Assembly: GCA_963792895.1 (NCBI GenBank)
Contig: CAWBYA010000007.1
Location: forward strand, 1,276,700 to 1,340,699
DNA: 64,000 nt
From: UBA6912 sp963792895
Lineage (GTDB): Bacteria; Actinomycetota; Acidimicrobiia; Spongiisociales; UBA5794
Reading direction: 5' to 3'
In this document: positions 29,116-37,563 of the stretch, piece by piece
How positions within the stretch are numbered: position 1 is the first letter of the stretch
Layout of the letters: every line of letters begins with the position of its first letter
The notes under the pieces: model-generated
What the model was told of the DNA's origin: nothing
The model's input: the letters and a program-made list of their open reading frames with translations, nothing else
Database searches by the model: none
Made by a program: the position numbers and the translations under genes

Positions 29116-29144
29116 CAGAAGCTGCAGTCGTAAGAGATCGCGAC

Positions 29145-29172
29145 GAGGGGGGACCTGGCCAGGTCCCCCCTC
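29145..29172. terminator. Perfect palindromic terminator between fasciclin gene and ku
   Basis: GAGGGGGGACCTGG (29145-29158) is directly followed by its complement CCAGGTCCCCCCTC (29159-29172). Flanking CGCGAC and GTCGCG can extend the stem. It lies between convergent genes and can serve both. Confidence 0.75.
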
Positions 29173-29227
29173 TGTCGCGTACCGTCCGGCCGGAGAAACG
29201 CGGGTCGGGTGTCCGCATCCGGCAGTG

Positions 29228-30010
29228 TCAGCCGGCCTTCTTGGCTTTTGTCGCTTCCACGCTTGCCTTGAGGGCTTCCATGAGATCGACGACACCGCTC
29301 GGCTGTGGCGCCTCGGCGCTGACGATCTCCTGACCGTCCACCTTCTGTTGGGCGGCCGCCTCGACCGCCTCGCGGGAGACGTCGATCCAAGCGGAAGGGT
29401 CGAATGAGCCGGCAAGGTTGTCGATGATCATCTCGGCCATTTTCACTTCCTCCGGTCGCACCTCTGCATCGCCCTCGAGCGTCTCGAAGCGTGGCTCGCG
29501 AATCTCGTCGGGCCAATACATCGTCTCCATGACGATGACGCCCTCGTCGGCTCGCAAGGTGGCCGGGTACTCACGCTCCCTGATAGCGACCTTGGCGAGA
29601 CCGACCATCTTCTTGTCCTCGAGCGCTTCGAGCAGGATGCGGTATGCCTTCACGCCGGTCTTCTCCGGGGCCAAGTAGTACGACGAGCGGTAGTAGATCG
29701 GGTCGATCTCGCTTTGATCGACGAACTGGATGACGTCGACCATGCCGCCCGTCGCTTGCTTCATGATGCCCTCGAGCTCGTTGCCCGTGAACACGACATA
29801 CCGGCCCTTGTCGACCTCGTACCCCTTGACGATCTGCTCGTAGGGAACTTCCTGGCCATCGGTCTCTGCAACCCGCTTGTAGCGGATGGGACTGTGGTCT
29901 GACTCGCGGAGCTGGCGGAACTTCGGTCGCTTGTCCTCGGTGGCGGCATAGAGGCCAACCGGGATCGTGACCAGCCCAAATGAGATGGCGCCCTTCCAGA
30001 TGGGTCGCAT
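29228..30010 (-). CDS. ku: Non-homologous end joining protein Ku
   Basis: 260 residues, single bacterial Ku core. It begins MRPIWKGAISFGLVTIPVGL, the family hallmark, followed by RYKRVAETDGQEVPYEQIVKGYE, YVVFTGNEL, SYYLAPEKTGVKAYRIL and a helical C-terminal part (AEMIIDNLAGSFDPSAW). It ends with a short lysine-rich tail (VEATKAKKAG), which in other Ku proteins aids DNA binding. Ku dimers hold broken DNA ends and recruit a ligase; the ligase at 27516 is the obvious partner. GGAGG lies six bases before ATG 30010. No polymerase/primase partner is in the window. Confidence 0.93.
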   Translation of the reverse strand: MRPIWKGAISFGLVTIPVGLYAATEDKRPKFRQLRESDHSPIRYKRVAETDGQEVPYEQIVKGYEVDKGRYVVFTGNELEGIMKQATGGMVDVIQFVDQSEIDPIYYRSSYYLAPEKTGVKAYRILLEALEDKKMVGLAKVAIREREYPATLRADEGVIVMETMYWPDEIREPRFETLEGDAEVRPEEVKMAEMIIDNLAGSFDPSAWIDVSREAVEAAAQQKVDGQEIVSAEAPQPSGVVDLMEALKASVEATKAKKAG

Positions 30011-30107
30011 GGATACCTCCAGCAGTACGCGAAAAACGATAGCCGCCCCGGCGCTCGCGCGTAACGGTTCCGTTGCGGCGCCGTCCATCGCCAATACACT
30101 CGCCGCC

Positions 30108-30875
30108 GTGATTCTCGACAGGTTGCGGCGCACGACAGGTGAGCTCGAACTGAGCGATGAGGATCGTGAGGCGGCGATCGTGCTCGTGTCTGCCACTCTC
30201 CTCCTCCTGCTGTTCGAGTATTGGGGTCGCCCGTCCTTCTACACGAGCTCTGGGCTCGTGGCCTGGGTCGGAGACGTTGGTGACGGCGCCTACGCAGAGC
30301 TGGCAGATGCGGGTGCGTATCTGTGGTGGGGCATCTCCTCGCTCCTGTGGCGCGTCGGAATACCCCTGGCCATCGGCCTCCTCATCTTGCGGCGCCGGCC
30401 CGCGGAGTTGGGCTTCCGGCTGCGCGGCGTTTCGTCGCACGTACCGCTGTACGTTGCGATGTACGTCGTGATGCTGCCCGTGCTCATCTGGGTATCGGGC
30501 TTCGACTCGTTCCTTCGCTACTACCCGTTCTATGACCGTGCAGCCGAAGGCGGTGCCGGCTTCTGGGTCTATGAAGTGGGATACGCGCTGCAGTTCGTCG
30601 GGGTGGAGGCGTTCTTCCGCGGGTTCATGGTGTTCGGCCTGGCTCCACGCTTCGGACTGCTCGCCGTCCCCGTGATGACGGTGCCCTACACGATGATCCA
30701 CTTCGCCAAGCCGATGCCCGAGGCCACCGCGGCGATCGTGGCCGGTCTCACGCTCGGCTGGCTCGCCCTGCGGACCCGGAGCTTCGTCCCCGGCGTGTTC
30801 CTCCACATCGGGGTGGCGATCACCATGGATGTCTTGGTGCTCGCTCGCACCGGGGGCCTCGCCAACATCATCTAG
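30108..30875 (+). CDS. CPBP-family intramembrane metalloprotease
   Basis: 255 residues with about seven hydrophobic helices. CPBP/Abi motifs are present: VEAFFRGFMVFGL (motif 1, with one of the two usual glutamates replaced by Ala), MIHFAKPMPEA (motif 2) and FLHIGVAITMD (motif 3). These proteins are glutamate/histidine membrane proteases related to CAAX processing enzymes. GTG 30108 is preferred: it starts ILDRLRRTTGELELSDED before the first helix, and a TACACT box (30095-30100) ends seven bases before it, implying a leaderless message. It is divergent from ku. A longer frame from 29967 would overlap ku and is less likely. Confidence 0.82.
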   Translation: MILDRLRRTTGELELSDEDREAAIVLVSATLLLLLFEYWGRPSFYTSSGLVAWVGDVGDGAYAELADAGAYLWWGISSLLWRVGIPLAIGLLILRRRPAELGFRLRGVSSHVPLYVAMYVVMLPVLIWVSGFDSFLRYYPFYDRAAEGGAGFWVYEVGYALQFVGVEAFFRGFMVFGLAPRFGLLAVPVMTVPYTMIHFAKPMPEATAAIVAGLTLGWLALRTRSFVPGVFLHIGVAITMDVLVLARTGGLANII

Positions 30876-30973
30876 CGCAACGCATCGGCGGACCTCGGCT
30901 GCCCGACGCCTCTCCGCTGTAGCTGTAGTGCCGCGAGGTTGTGCCGCGCAACTGCCTACGATCGTCGACCCCC

Positions 30974-31588
30974 ATGCGATCATCTCAGCGCCCCTTGCCG
31001 ACCCGTCTCCGCCGTGCGATCCATCGCACCGGCCGGATCGCAGCGAACGCCCTGATCGACCTCAGATATGGGTCGCTGCTGTCGCTCGACACGCGTCGGG
31101 GCATCCGCGTGTCCCGCGCGAACTCGGACTACGCAGCGCTGCGCCAGATGTTCGACGGCCAGATCAGCCCGGATGACGTGCTCGTGGACGTTGGATGTTC
31201 GACAGGCCGCGTGATCAACGCGTGGCTCCACCAAGGGCTGACCAATCGCATCATCGGCATCGAGATCGACCACGACGTTGCGGCCCGCACGCGCAACCGG
31301 TTGCGCCGTTTCCCCAACGTCGAGATAGTGACCGGCAACGCCATCGAGCACCTGCCCGAGGAGGGCACGATCTTCTACGTGTTCAACCCATTCGGCGCTC
31401 CGACGATGGCAGCGTTGGAGAAACGCCTCCGGGAACTTCGCGCCAACGGCATCCGCCCGCGTGTCATCTACTACAACTCAAAGCATCTCGACGTGTTCGA
31501 CGACGACCGATGGTCCGTCGAGCGGGTCGTGCTCGACGCACCGCTCTACGCTCCGCTGTCGCCGCTCGCCATCCTGACGCACCGCTGA
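30974..31588 (+). CDS. SAM-dependent methyltransferase-like protein
   Basis: 204 residues. The SAM-binding motif I is VLVDVGCSTGRVINAWL near residues 75-92, followed by IIGIEIDHDVAARTRNRL (acidic ribose-binding end of strand 2), IVTGNAIEHLPEEGTIFYVF and NPFGAPTM. It is a class I methyltransferase of unknown substrate. A TACGAT box (30957-30962) ends 11 bases before ATG 30974, again suggesting a leaderless start; the frame is open to 30941 but without a ribosome site. It converges with the PBP4-type gene, with stop codons three bases apart. Confidence 0.75.
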   Translation: MRSSQRPLPTRLRRAIHRTGRIAANALIDLRYGSLLSLDTRRGIRVSRANSDYAALRQMFDGQISPDDVLVDVGCSTGRVINAWLHQGLTNRIIGIEIDHDVAARTRNRLRRFPNVEIVTGNAIEHLPEEGTIFYVFNPFGAPTMAALEKRLRELRANGIRPRVIYYNSKHLDVFDDDRWSVERVVLDAPLYAPLSPLAILTHR

Positions 31589-31590
31589 GT

Positions 31591-32908
31591 TCACGACTCG
31601 TCTTCCGCAACGGCAACGAGCAGATCGTCGATGGCGGCGAGCGGGACGCGCGGCACGCCGGCGTCGACGATTGCAGAGAAGAAGACCCGCCGTCCCCCCG
31701 CGGTGGTCATGATGCCGGACAGCGAGCGCAGCCCCGTGATCGAGCCGGTCTTGGCTCTCAAGTTGCCCTGCGCCGCAGTGTCGACGAATCGGCGTTCCAA
31801 CGTGCCCGTCTCGCCTGCGATCGCGAGGCCGGCAACGAAATCCTCCCACCACGGCCTGCTTTGGGCGGATTGGAGGAGGCGCCGCCAGTCGCGCGCCGAC
31901 CGCGCATTGCCGTGGCTGAGCCCCGACCCGTCCTGCTGGAGGATCGAACGCGGCATGCAGAGCGCCTTCACCACGCCCGTCATCGCGCGGATCCCGGCCG
32001 CGGTGGACCCGATGCCCTCGGTGCGGTATCCGATCTCCTTCACCAGGAGCTCGGCGAAGGTGTTGTCGCTCTCCGTGAGCATCTCGGCAACGATGGCCCG
32101 GATCGGCGCAGAGTCGAGCGAGGCGACGGTGGCAGCGACGGCAGGGAGTACGCCGCGGCGCACGTGGCCGGCGACTGTGACGCCTGCGGCAGCGAGCGCG
32201 GTCTGTGAACGCGGTGCCGTTGGCGGTCGCCGGATCAGCGATGAACGACCAATCGGCTGAGTATCTGTTCTCGTCGACGATGAGTGCCGAGAGTGAGCCG
32301 ACCCAGGCCGGGATCGGCATGCCGCCCCATCCCACCACAGTGCGATGATCGTCGTACCGGGATTCATCGACGACAACGGAGCCCGTGATTCGTGCGATCC
32401 CTGCGCTGCGTACTGCTGCGGCCAGCGTTGCGAGAGAATGGTCGCCATCGGCGGTGAGGGTCGGATCCCCTCCACCCACCAGATAGAGGTCGCCGTCCAG
32501 GACACCACTCGTTGCGAGCCCGTCTGTTGCGACCACGGTTTCCAGCACCGTGTCGGGGCCGATCAGCTCGAGTGCCGCCATTGCGGTCAGCAGCTTCTGG
32601 TTGCTGGCCGGCCGCAACCGCAGGTCTGGGTTCATTGCGACGACCTCGCCGTATCCCTCGATCCAAACTGACATGCCGAGGCCGGCACCGCGGAGGCGGT
32701 CGTCTGCGAGGGCGGCATCGAGTGTTGCGAGCAGCTCAACGGGCGCGGGCTGCTCTGGAAGCGAGCGCACGTCTGGGTGCGGGCGGCACGACCTGATGGC
32801 GGCGCCTTCGGGCTCGAACGGCGCGGCGACGAAACCGGAAGGCACGACGATCAGTGCGATCGAACATGCCGCGATGAGGCGCCTGGCGGTGGAAGTGCGA
32901 GTTCGCAT
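31591..32908 (-). CDS. dacB: D-alanyl-D-alanine carboxypeptidase/endopeptidase, PBP4 (S13) type (one frame break)
   Basis: About 438 residues with an N-terminal signal sequence (RRLIAACSIALIVVPSGFVAA). Penicillin-binding motifs of peptidase S13 are present: SNQK (SxxK, in RPASNQKLLTAMAALEL), TESDNTFAELL (SxN) and AKTGSITG (KTG). The enzyme trims or cleaves peptidoglycan cross-links outside the membrane. An extra base near 32203 moves the frame between GTAF and ALAAAGVTVAG; everything on both sides fits one protein, so this is probably sequence error. The ATG at 32908 begins MRTRTSTARRL, and the tRNA-Arg lies 32 bases upstream. Confidence 0.85.
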
Positions 32909-32939
32909 CGAAGGTGTAACGCCGTAGCGGGCGTGTGCG

Positions 32940-33011
32940 TGCCCCAGGCAGGATTCGAACCTGCGCACCCGGCTCCGGAGGCCGGTGCTCTATCCCCTGA
33001 GCTACTGGGGC
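32940..33011 (-). tRNA. tRNA-Arg (anticodon CCG)
   Basis: The minus strand folds into a full 72-base cloverleaf. Acceptor arms GCCCCAG/CTGGGGC pair perfectly, D arm GCTC/GAGC, anticodon stem CCGGC/GCCGG with loop CTCCGGA (anticodon CCG), T arm GCAGG/CCTGC with TTCGAAT. The discriminator base is A; CCA is not encoded. It decodes CGG arginine codons and stands beside argS, which encodes its synthetase. Confidence 0.96.
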
Positions 33012-33082
33012 GCGGTCGGAAGTGTACCGCCGCGTTGAGATCGCTCGGCCTGCGGCCTCGCGTGCAGACAGCAGGGAGTGAA

Positions 33083-33124
33083 GTCTGTCGTCTGTCGTCT
33101 GTCGTCTGTCGTCTGTTGTCTGTC
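33083..33124 (+). repeat. Six-unit GTCTGTC heptamer tandem repeat before argS
   Basis: Six directly adjacent seven-base units: GTCTGTC four times, GTCTGTT once, GTCTGTC once. The array ends seven bases before the TATCCT -10 box (33132-33137) of argS. Shorter arrays of the same unit lie before the DUF1385 gene (41044-41071) and glyA (44679-44699). Confidence 0.9.
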
Positions 33125-33143
33125 TGACTCCTATCCTCGCTTC

Positions 33144-34913
33144 ATGCCCTCCCTGACCACCCGCTTGTCATCGATCCTCGGCGATGCGTTCACTGCGCTC
33201 GGGCTCGACGCAGGGTTCGGTGATGTCGTCGTGTCGTCGCGGCCCGAGCTCGCCCCGTTTCAATGCAACGGGGCACTCGGCGCAGCAAAGGCCGCAGGCC
33301 GCAACCCTCGAGAGCTCGCCGAAGCCGTCGTCGCCGCCGTCGATCCCGCCGGAATCATTGCCGCCATGTCGGTGGCGGGCCCTGGCTTCATCAACGTCGA
33401 CGTCTCGGCAGACCACCTGGCGGTCGCGGTGGGGGAGATGCGATACGCTCCGCACCTCGGTGTCGCCCAGCCGCTCGAAGGCAGGCGTGTCATCGTCGAC
33501 TACGGCGGTCCCAACGTGGCCAAGACGCTGCACGTCGGCCATTTGCGTCCGGCGATCATCGGTGAGTCCGTGAAGCGAACCCTGCGCTACGCAGGAGCCG
33601 ACGCAGTTGGCGACGTGCACCTGGGGGACTGGGGCACTTCCATGGGGCAGGTCATCGCCCTGCTCGAGCAACAGCGGCCCGAGCTGCCGTACTTCGATGC
33701 TGGAGCTACCGGCCCCTTTCCCGACGAATCTCCCGTCACGGTTGCCGACCTCGAGCGGCTCTACCCGGAGGCGGCAGCCCGCTACAAAGTGGATGCGGAC
33801 TTCGCCGCAGAGGCGCGGCTCGCCACTGTGAAGCTCCAGGAGGGCCGGCCGGGGTACCGAGCGCTCTGGCAGCACTTCCGTGACGTCTCGGTCGACGACA
33901 TGAAGGTGCTGTTCGGCGACCTCAACGTGTCGTTCGAGCTCTGGTACGGCGAGAGCAGCGTGCACGACAGGATCGCGGCCATGATCGAGCGAATTCGCAG
34001 GGAAGGGGTGCTGCAGGAGAGCGACGGCGCCCTGATCGTCGATGTCGCCGAGCCCGGTGACACCAAGGAGATCCCGCCGCTCCTGCTCGTGAAGTCAGAC
34101 GGTGGCTACCTCTACAGCACCACTGACCTCGCCACCGTAGAGGAGCGTGTCGACGATCTCGGCGCCGACGCCGTGTTCTACGTGGTCGATGCCCGCCAGG
34201 CGTTGCACTTCGAACAGGTCTTTCGCGCCGCCCGCAAGAGCGGCATCGCGCATGAGGCCGTCATCCTCGAGCACGACCCGTTCGGCACCGTCAACGGCCC
34301 GGACGGGAAGCCGCTGCGCACCCGCGATGGTGATCTGCCCGGCCTGCGAACACTCATCGATGCGGCGGTGGATCGTGCGACCGCCCGCCTGGCTGAGAAC
34401 GACCTGGCGACGGAGTACCCGGAGGCCGAGCGGCAGGCCATCGCGAAGACGGTGGGGATCGCCGCGCTCAAGTACGGCGATCTCCAGAATCACCGGACCT
34501 CCGACTATGTGTTCGACCTCGACCGCTTCGTCTCATTCGAGGGCAAGACGGGGCCGTACCTGCTCTACAGCGCGGTTCGCATCCAATCGATCCTGCGCAA
34601 CGCAAGCGCGCGAGGGGTCACGCCCGGTGACGTGCTGCCGCCGATCCACACAGCTGAGCGGGGCCTCATGCTCCGCATTGCCCGTTTCCCGGACGTGCTG
34701 GCGAGATCGGTGGAGTTCCGGTCGCCGAACCACATCGCCGAGTATGCCTACGAAGTCGCGACCGACTTCAACCGCTTCTACGAGGCGTGCCACATCCTCA
34801 ACGAACCCGACCCGGCACGGCAGGCGTCGTGGTTGGCGCTCGTCGCCCTGGCGTTGCGCCTGCTGCGGACGCTCCTCGATCTGCTTGCGATCGACGTCCC
34901 GGAACGCATGTGA
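33144..34913 (+). CDS. argS: Arginyl-tRNA synthetase
   Basis: 589 residues, full length. The N-terminal Add-1 domain has ELAPFQCNGALGAAKAAG; the class I signature is NVAKTLHVGHLRPAIIGE (HIGH-type HVGH); the catalytic domain continues VHLGDWGTSMGQ and YLYSTTDLAT. The C-terminal DALR anticodon-binding domain is at about 470-589 (LYSAVRIQSIL, DFNRFYEACHIL). It charges tRNA-Arg in the cytoplasm. A TATCCT box ends six bases before ATG 33144, so the mRNA is probably leaderless, with the heptamer array just upstream. lysA overlaps the stop by four bases. Confidence 0.95.
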   Translation: MPSLTTRLSSILGDAFTALGLDAGFGDVVVSSRPELAPFQCNGALGAAKAAGRNPRELAEAVVAAVDPAGIIAAMSVAGPGFINVDVSADHLAVAVGEMRYAPHLGVAQPLEGRRVIVDYGGPNVAKTLHVGHLRPAIIGESVKRTLRYAGADAVGDVHLGDWGTSMGQVIALLEQQRPELPYFDAGATGPFPDESPVTVADLERLYPEAAARYKVDADFAAEARLATVKLQEGRPGYRALWQHFRDVSVDDMKVLFGDLNVSFELWYGESSVHDRIAAMIERIRREGVLQESDGALIVDVAEPGDTKEIPPLLLVKSDGGYLYSTTDLATVEERVDDLGADAVFYVVDARQALHFEQVFRAARKSGIAHEAVILEHDPFGTVNGPDGKPLRTRDGDLPGLRTLIDAAVDRATARLAENDLATEYPEAERQAIAKTVGIAALKYGDLQNHRTSDYVFDLDRFVSFEGKTGPYLLYSAVRIQSILRNASARGVTPGDVLPPIHTAERGLMLRIARFPDVLARSVEFRSPNHIAEYAYEVATDFNRFYEACHILNEPDPARQASWLALVALALRLLRTLLDLLAIDVPERM

Positions 34914-36178
34914 CCGCGCTGCCGGCGAGCGTGCTCCCCGACACGGCCGTCGTCGACGGTTTCGGGCATCTTCACATCGGCGGCTGCGATGTGCTCGACC
35001 TCGCCGCCCAGTTCGGCACGCCGCTGTTCGTCTACGACGAGGCGCACCTACGGAGCCGGTGCCGAGAAGCGGTCGCGGCGTTCGGCGACGGCGTTGCGTA
35101 CGCAACCAAGGCGTTCCTGTGTGCTGCGATGGCGAGGCTCGCCGCCGAAGAGGGGATGCATCTCGACGTGGCGACGGGTGGCGAGCTTCATGTCGCCCTC
35201 AGCGCAGGCGTTGGCCCAGAGCGACTGGTCTTGCATGGCAACAACAAGTCGCCTGTGGAGCTTGCTCTTGCCCTCGAGGCCGGCGTCGGTCGGATCGTCG
35301 TGGACTCGTTCGACGAGCTCGATCGCATCGAGCGGCTGGTGTCCGAGGGCGCCTCGGTCCCAAACGTCCTCATAAGGGTGACGCCGGGGGTGGAGGCACA
35401 CACCCACGAGTACCTCCAGACCGGCGTCGCCGACTCCAAGTTCGGCTTCGGTCTTGCGTCTGGTGAGGCGGCGATGGCGGCCGATCGGGCGGCGGCCTCG
35501 CAGGCGATGCGGCTCGTCGGCTTCCATGCTCATATCGGCAGCCAGGTGTTCGCCGTGAGCTCGTTCCGGCGGGCGATCGAGCTACTGGCCCCCTTCGTCA
35601 CCGATCACGAATTGCCCGAGCTGTCCATCGGGGGAGGGCTGGGTGTCGCCTATGTGGCAGGGGAGGCGGCGCCGACGATCACTGAATGGGCCGGTGTCGT
35701 AACCGCCGCATGCCGAGATGCCGGGATCCGGGCACGGGTCACGGCTGAGCCGGGAAGGGCCATCGTCGCTGCCGCCGCGGTCACCCTCTACACGGTCGGC
35801 ACCATCAAGGAGCTGGCGGTGCGTTCTTACGTCGCAGTCGACGGTGGCATGAGCGACAACCCGCGGCCCGTGCTCTACGGCAGCGGCTACGAGGCATTCC
35901 TCCCCCGGTCGACAGCAGCCGCCCGCCCGAAGCAGGTGCGCATCGTCGGCAAGCATTGCGAGTCAGGAGACGTGATCGTCTCCACCGCACACGTGCCGGC
36001 CGACATCGCCGTTGGGGACGTGCTCGCCACTCCGGTGACTGGGGCGTACGGCCATTCCATGGGCTCCAACTACAACATGGTGCTCAGGCCTGCCGTCGTG
36101 TTCGTCGCCGAAGGCGAGGTCCGGCTCGTCGTCCGCCGCGAGACCTACAGCGATCTGATCAGCCGAGATGTCGGCTGA
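34910..36178 (+). CDS. lysA: Diaminopimelate decarboxylase
   Basis: 422 residues. Alanine-racemase-fold decarboxylase with PLP lysine K67 in VAYATKAFL, the glycine loop ELSIGGGLGVAY, EPGRAIVAAA, and the C-terminal HCESGDVI (catalytic Cys/Glu) with GAYGHSMGSNYN. It makes lysine from meso-diaminopimelate. GTG 34910 overlaps the argS stop (GTGA), so the two genes are translationally coupled, an arrangement well known in actinobacteria. The longer open frame upstream lies inside argS and is not coding. Confidence 0.95.
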   Translation: MTALPASVLPDTAVVDGFGHLHIGGCDVLDLAAQFGTPLFVYDEAHLRSRCREAVAAFGDGVAYATKAFLCAAMARLAAEEGMHLDVATGGELHVALSAGVGPERLVLHGNNKSPVELALALEAGVGRIVVDSFDELDRIERLVSEGASVPNVLIRVTPGVEAHTHEYLQTGVADSKFGFGLASGEAAMAADRAAASQAMRLVGFHAHIGSQVFAVSSFRRAIELLAPFVTDHELPELSIGGGLGVAYVAGEAAPTITEWAGVVTAACRDAGIRARVTAEPGRAIVAAAAVTLYTVGTIKELAVRSYVAVDGGMSDNPRPVLYGSGYEAFLPRSTAAARPKQVRIVGKHCESGDVIVSTAHVPADIAVGDVLATPVTGAYGHSMGSNYNMVLRPAVVFVAEGEVRLVVRRETYSDLISRDVG

Positions 36179-36181
36179 TCC

Positions 36182-36583
36182 TCATCGCTCCAACGGGTAG
36201 CCGGCCTCCGCCCAAGTGATGACGCCTCCGCCCAACTCGTAGACCTCGGAGAAGCCGAGGTCGCGCATCGCCTGGACGGTGCTCGCCGAGCGGTTGCCGG
36301 ATCGGCAGTACACGAAGTAGGGCGTGTCCTTGTCGAGTGTGTCGAGACGATCGAGGAAGTCGGCTGCGTAGAAGTCGACGTTGGCAGATCCGGCTATGTG
36401 GCCGTCGGCGAACTCCTCGGGGGTGCGCACGTCGAGCACCACGAGCCCCTCAGGCGGTGTGGCAAGCAGGTCTTGCGCTGCGGGAGCGTCTACGAGATCG
36501 AACGTGGGTGCTGCCGTCGCCGAGCCGCACGCACCGAGCGCGAGGGCCCCTGCCACGACCAAGGCGGCGATGCGTCGTTTCAT
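36182..36583 (-). CDS. Rhodanese-domain lipoprotein
   Basis: 133 residues. The signal peptide ends in a lipobox (ALALGAC), so it is anchored on the outer face of the membrane. The single rhodanese domain has VVLDVRTPEEFADGHIAGS and the active-site loop YCRSGNRSAST (catalytic cysteine), and ends WAEAGYPLER. Rhodaneses transfer sulfane sulfur; extracytoplasmic members are poorly known. The ATG overlaps the stop of the upstream cytoplasmic rhodanese gene, so the two form a coupled pair on the minus strand, inserted between lysA and hom. Confidence 0.88.
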   Translation of the reverse strand: MKRRIAALVVAGALALGACGSATAAPTFDLVDAPAAQDLLATPPEGLVVLDVRTPEEFADGHIAGSANVDFYAADFLDRLDTLDKDTPYFVYCRSGNRSASTVQAMRDLGFSEVYELGGGVITWAEAGYPLER

Positions 36584-36921
36584 CGGTTCTGTCCCTTCCC
36601 TTTCGAGCCGGCAAGCGGAAGATCGTGGCGTCGCCATGCGATCATCCCACCTTTCACGTTTCGTGCGGAGATTCCGTGGCGCCGCAGGAGCGCAGCGGCC
36701 TGCGCCGAGCGGCGGCCCGAACGGCAGATGACGAGGACATCCTGGTCGCGGAAGCGATCGAGCCTTTGTGACAACGCACTCAGCGGGATGTGCCGTGCAT
36801 GGGCTGCCCGCCCGTCCAACTTCCACTCCTGTGCGGTCCGGACATCGATGAGCGCGAAGCCGTTGTCTGCCGCAGCGTGCGCCTCGACGACGGAGACGCT
36901 CTTGCGGGTGAACAGGCTCAT
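36580..36921 (-). CDS. Rhodanese-like sulfurtransferase (cytoplasmic)
   Basis: 113 residues, no signal peptide. Rhodanese domain with ALIDVRTAQEWKLDGRAAHA, the active loop VICRSGRRSAQAAALL and the closing NVKGGMIAWRRHDLPL. The CRSGRR loop with a basic residue suggests sulfur rather than phosphate transfer. It is the first gene of a two-gene unit with the rhodanese lipoprotein, sharing ATGA at 36580-36583. A small inverted repeat (AAAGT-CCGT-ACTTT, 36972-36985) lies about 50 bases upstream of the start and could bind a regulator. Confidence 0.87.
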   Translation of the reverse strand: MSLFTRKSVSVVEAHAAADNGFALIDVRTAQEWKLDGRAAHARHIPLSALSQRLDRFRDQDVLVICRSGRRSAQAAALLRRHGISARNVKGGMIAWRRHDLPLAGSKGKGQNR

Positions 36922-36971
36922 GGTGTGTGGGCTCGTGTCGTGTGCATTGCGGGTGCTCCTCCTGCAGAGCG

Positions 36972-36985
36972 AAAGTCCGTACTTT
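36972..36985. promoter_or_regulatory. Inverted repeat upstream of rhodanese pair
   Basis: AAAGT and ACTTT flank CCGT, in an AT-richer stretch of the short intergenic region between the rhodanese and MOSC genes. A wider inverted pair CCTGCAG (36961-36967) and CTGCAGG (37011-37017) brackets it. Operator function is a guess from position. Confidence 0.3.
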
Positions 36986-37018
36986 TTACCACAACGGTCC
37001 ACCTGTGGGAACTGCAGG

Positions 37019-37498
37019 TCAGCCGGCAGCGTCCTCGATCTCCACCGGGTCACCGGGTGCAACGTCGCCGGGTACGAGCACTCGGGCGTACCAGCGGCTC
37101 CAGCCTGGGTGGAGATCCTCGCTCATCCGCCGGTAGTCGCCGTCTGCGAACCAGCGAGCGTTCTTCGCGCACGGTGTTGCCGGCCATGTCACCTCGGCGA
37201 CGGCGTCGGAGCCGAGTCGGAGACGTACGCCAGGGCGCATCACCGACCAGTCGAGCCCGGTGAGGGTGAGGTTCTCACCCGCTGCGCCAGGGGTGATCGG
37301 GTGGCCTTCGCTGCGCAGTGCTTCGATCACTTCGAGCGAGTAGAGACAGAGGTCCTGGTCGGGCCCCCCGTGATGCTCGAGGTCGGCTTGGGCGTCGCCG
37401 ACGACGCCGCCGACCTCGAGCCGAGCGCGTCCGACGGGGAGCTTCGGCACGCCTCCGCCCGACGTGCTGATCTGGTGGATAGACGTGTCCCGTCCCAT
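37019..37498 (-). CDS. MOSC-domain protein
   Basis: 159 residues, a single MOSC (molybdenum cofactor sulfurase C-terminal) domain: GDAQADLEHHGGPDQDLCLYS, PGAAGENLTLTGLDW, RLRLGSDAVAEVT and a late Cys in PATPCAKNARWF. MOSC proteins handle sulfur or amidoxime substrates with molybdenum cofactor. A sulfite-oxidase-like molybdoenzyme is encoded at 4757. It starts at ATG 37498, divergent from hom, and runs in the same direction as the rhodanese pair, so all three may be a sulfur-related unit. Confidence 0.85.
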   Translation of the reverse strand: MGRDTSIHQISTSGGGVPKLPVGRARLEVGGVVGDAQADLEHHGGPDQDLCLYSLEVIEALRSEGHPITPGAAGENLTLTGLDWSVMRPGVRLRLGSDAVAEVTWPATPCAKNARWFADGDYRRMSEDLHPGWSRWYARVLVPGDVAPGDPVEIEDAAG

Positions 37499-37563
37499 CT
37501 GCGGATCCTACCGGCAGCCCCCGAGGCGGATCGTTGCCGTCTTGCGTCTACCATCGCCGCCTC

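Noticed and set aside
33083..33124. Possible CRISPR-like array
   Set aside because: Units are seven bases and directly adjacent with no spacers, and no cas genes are present.
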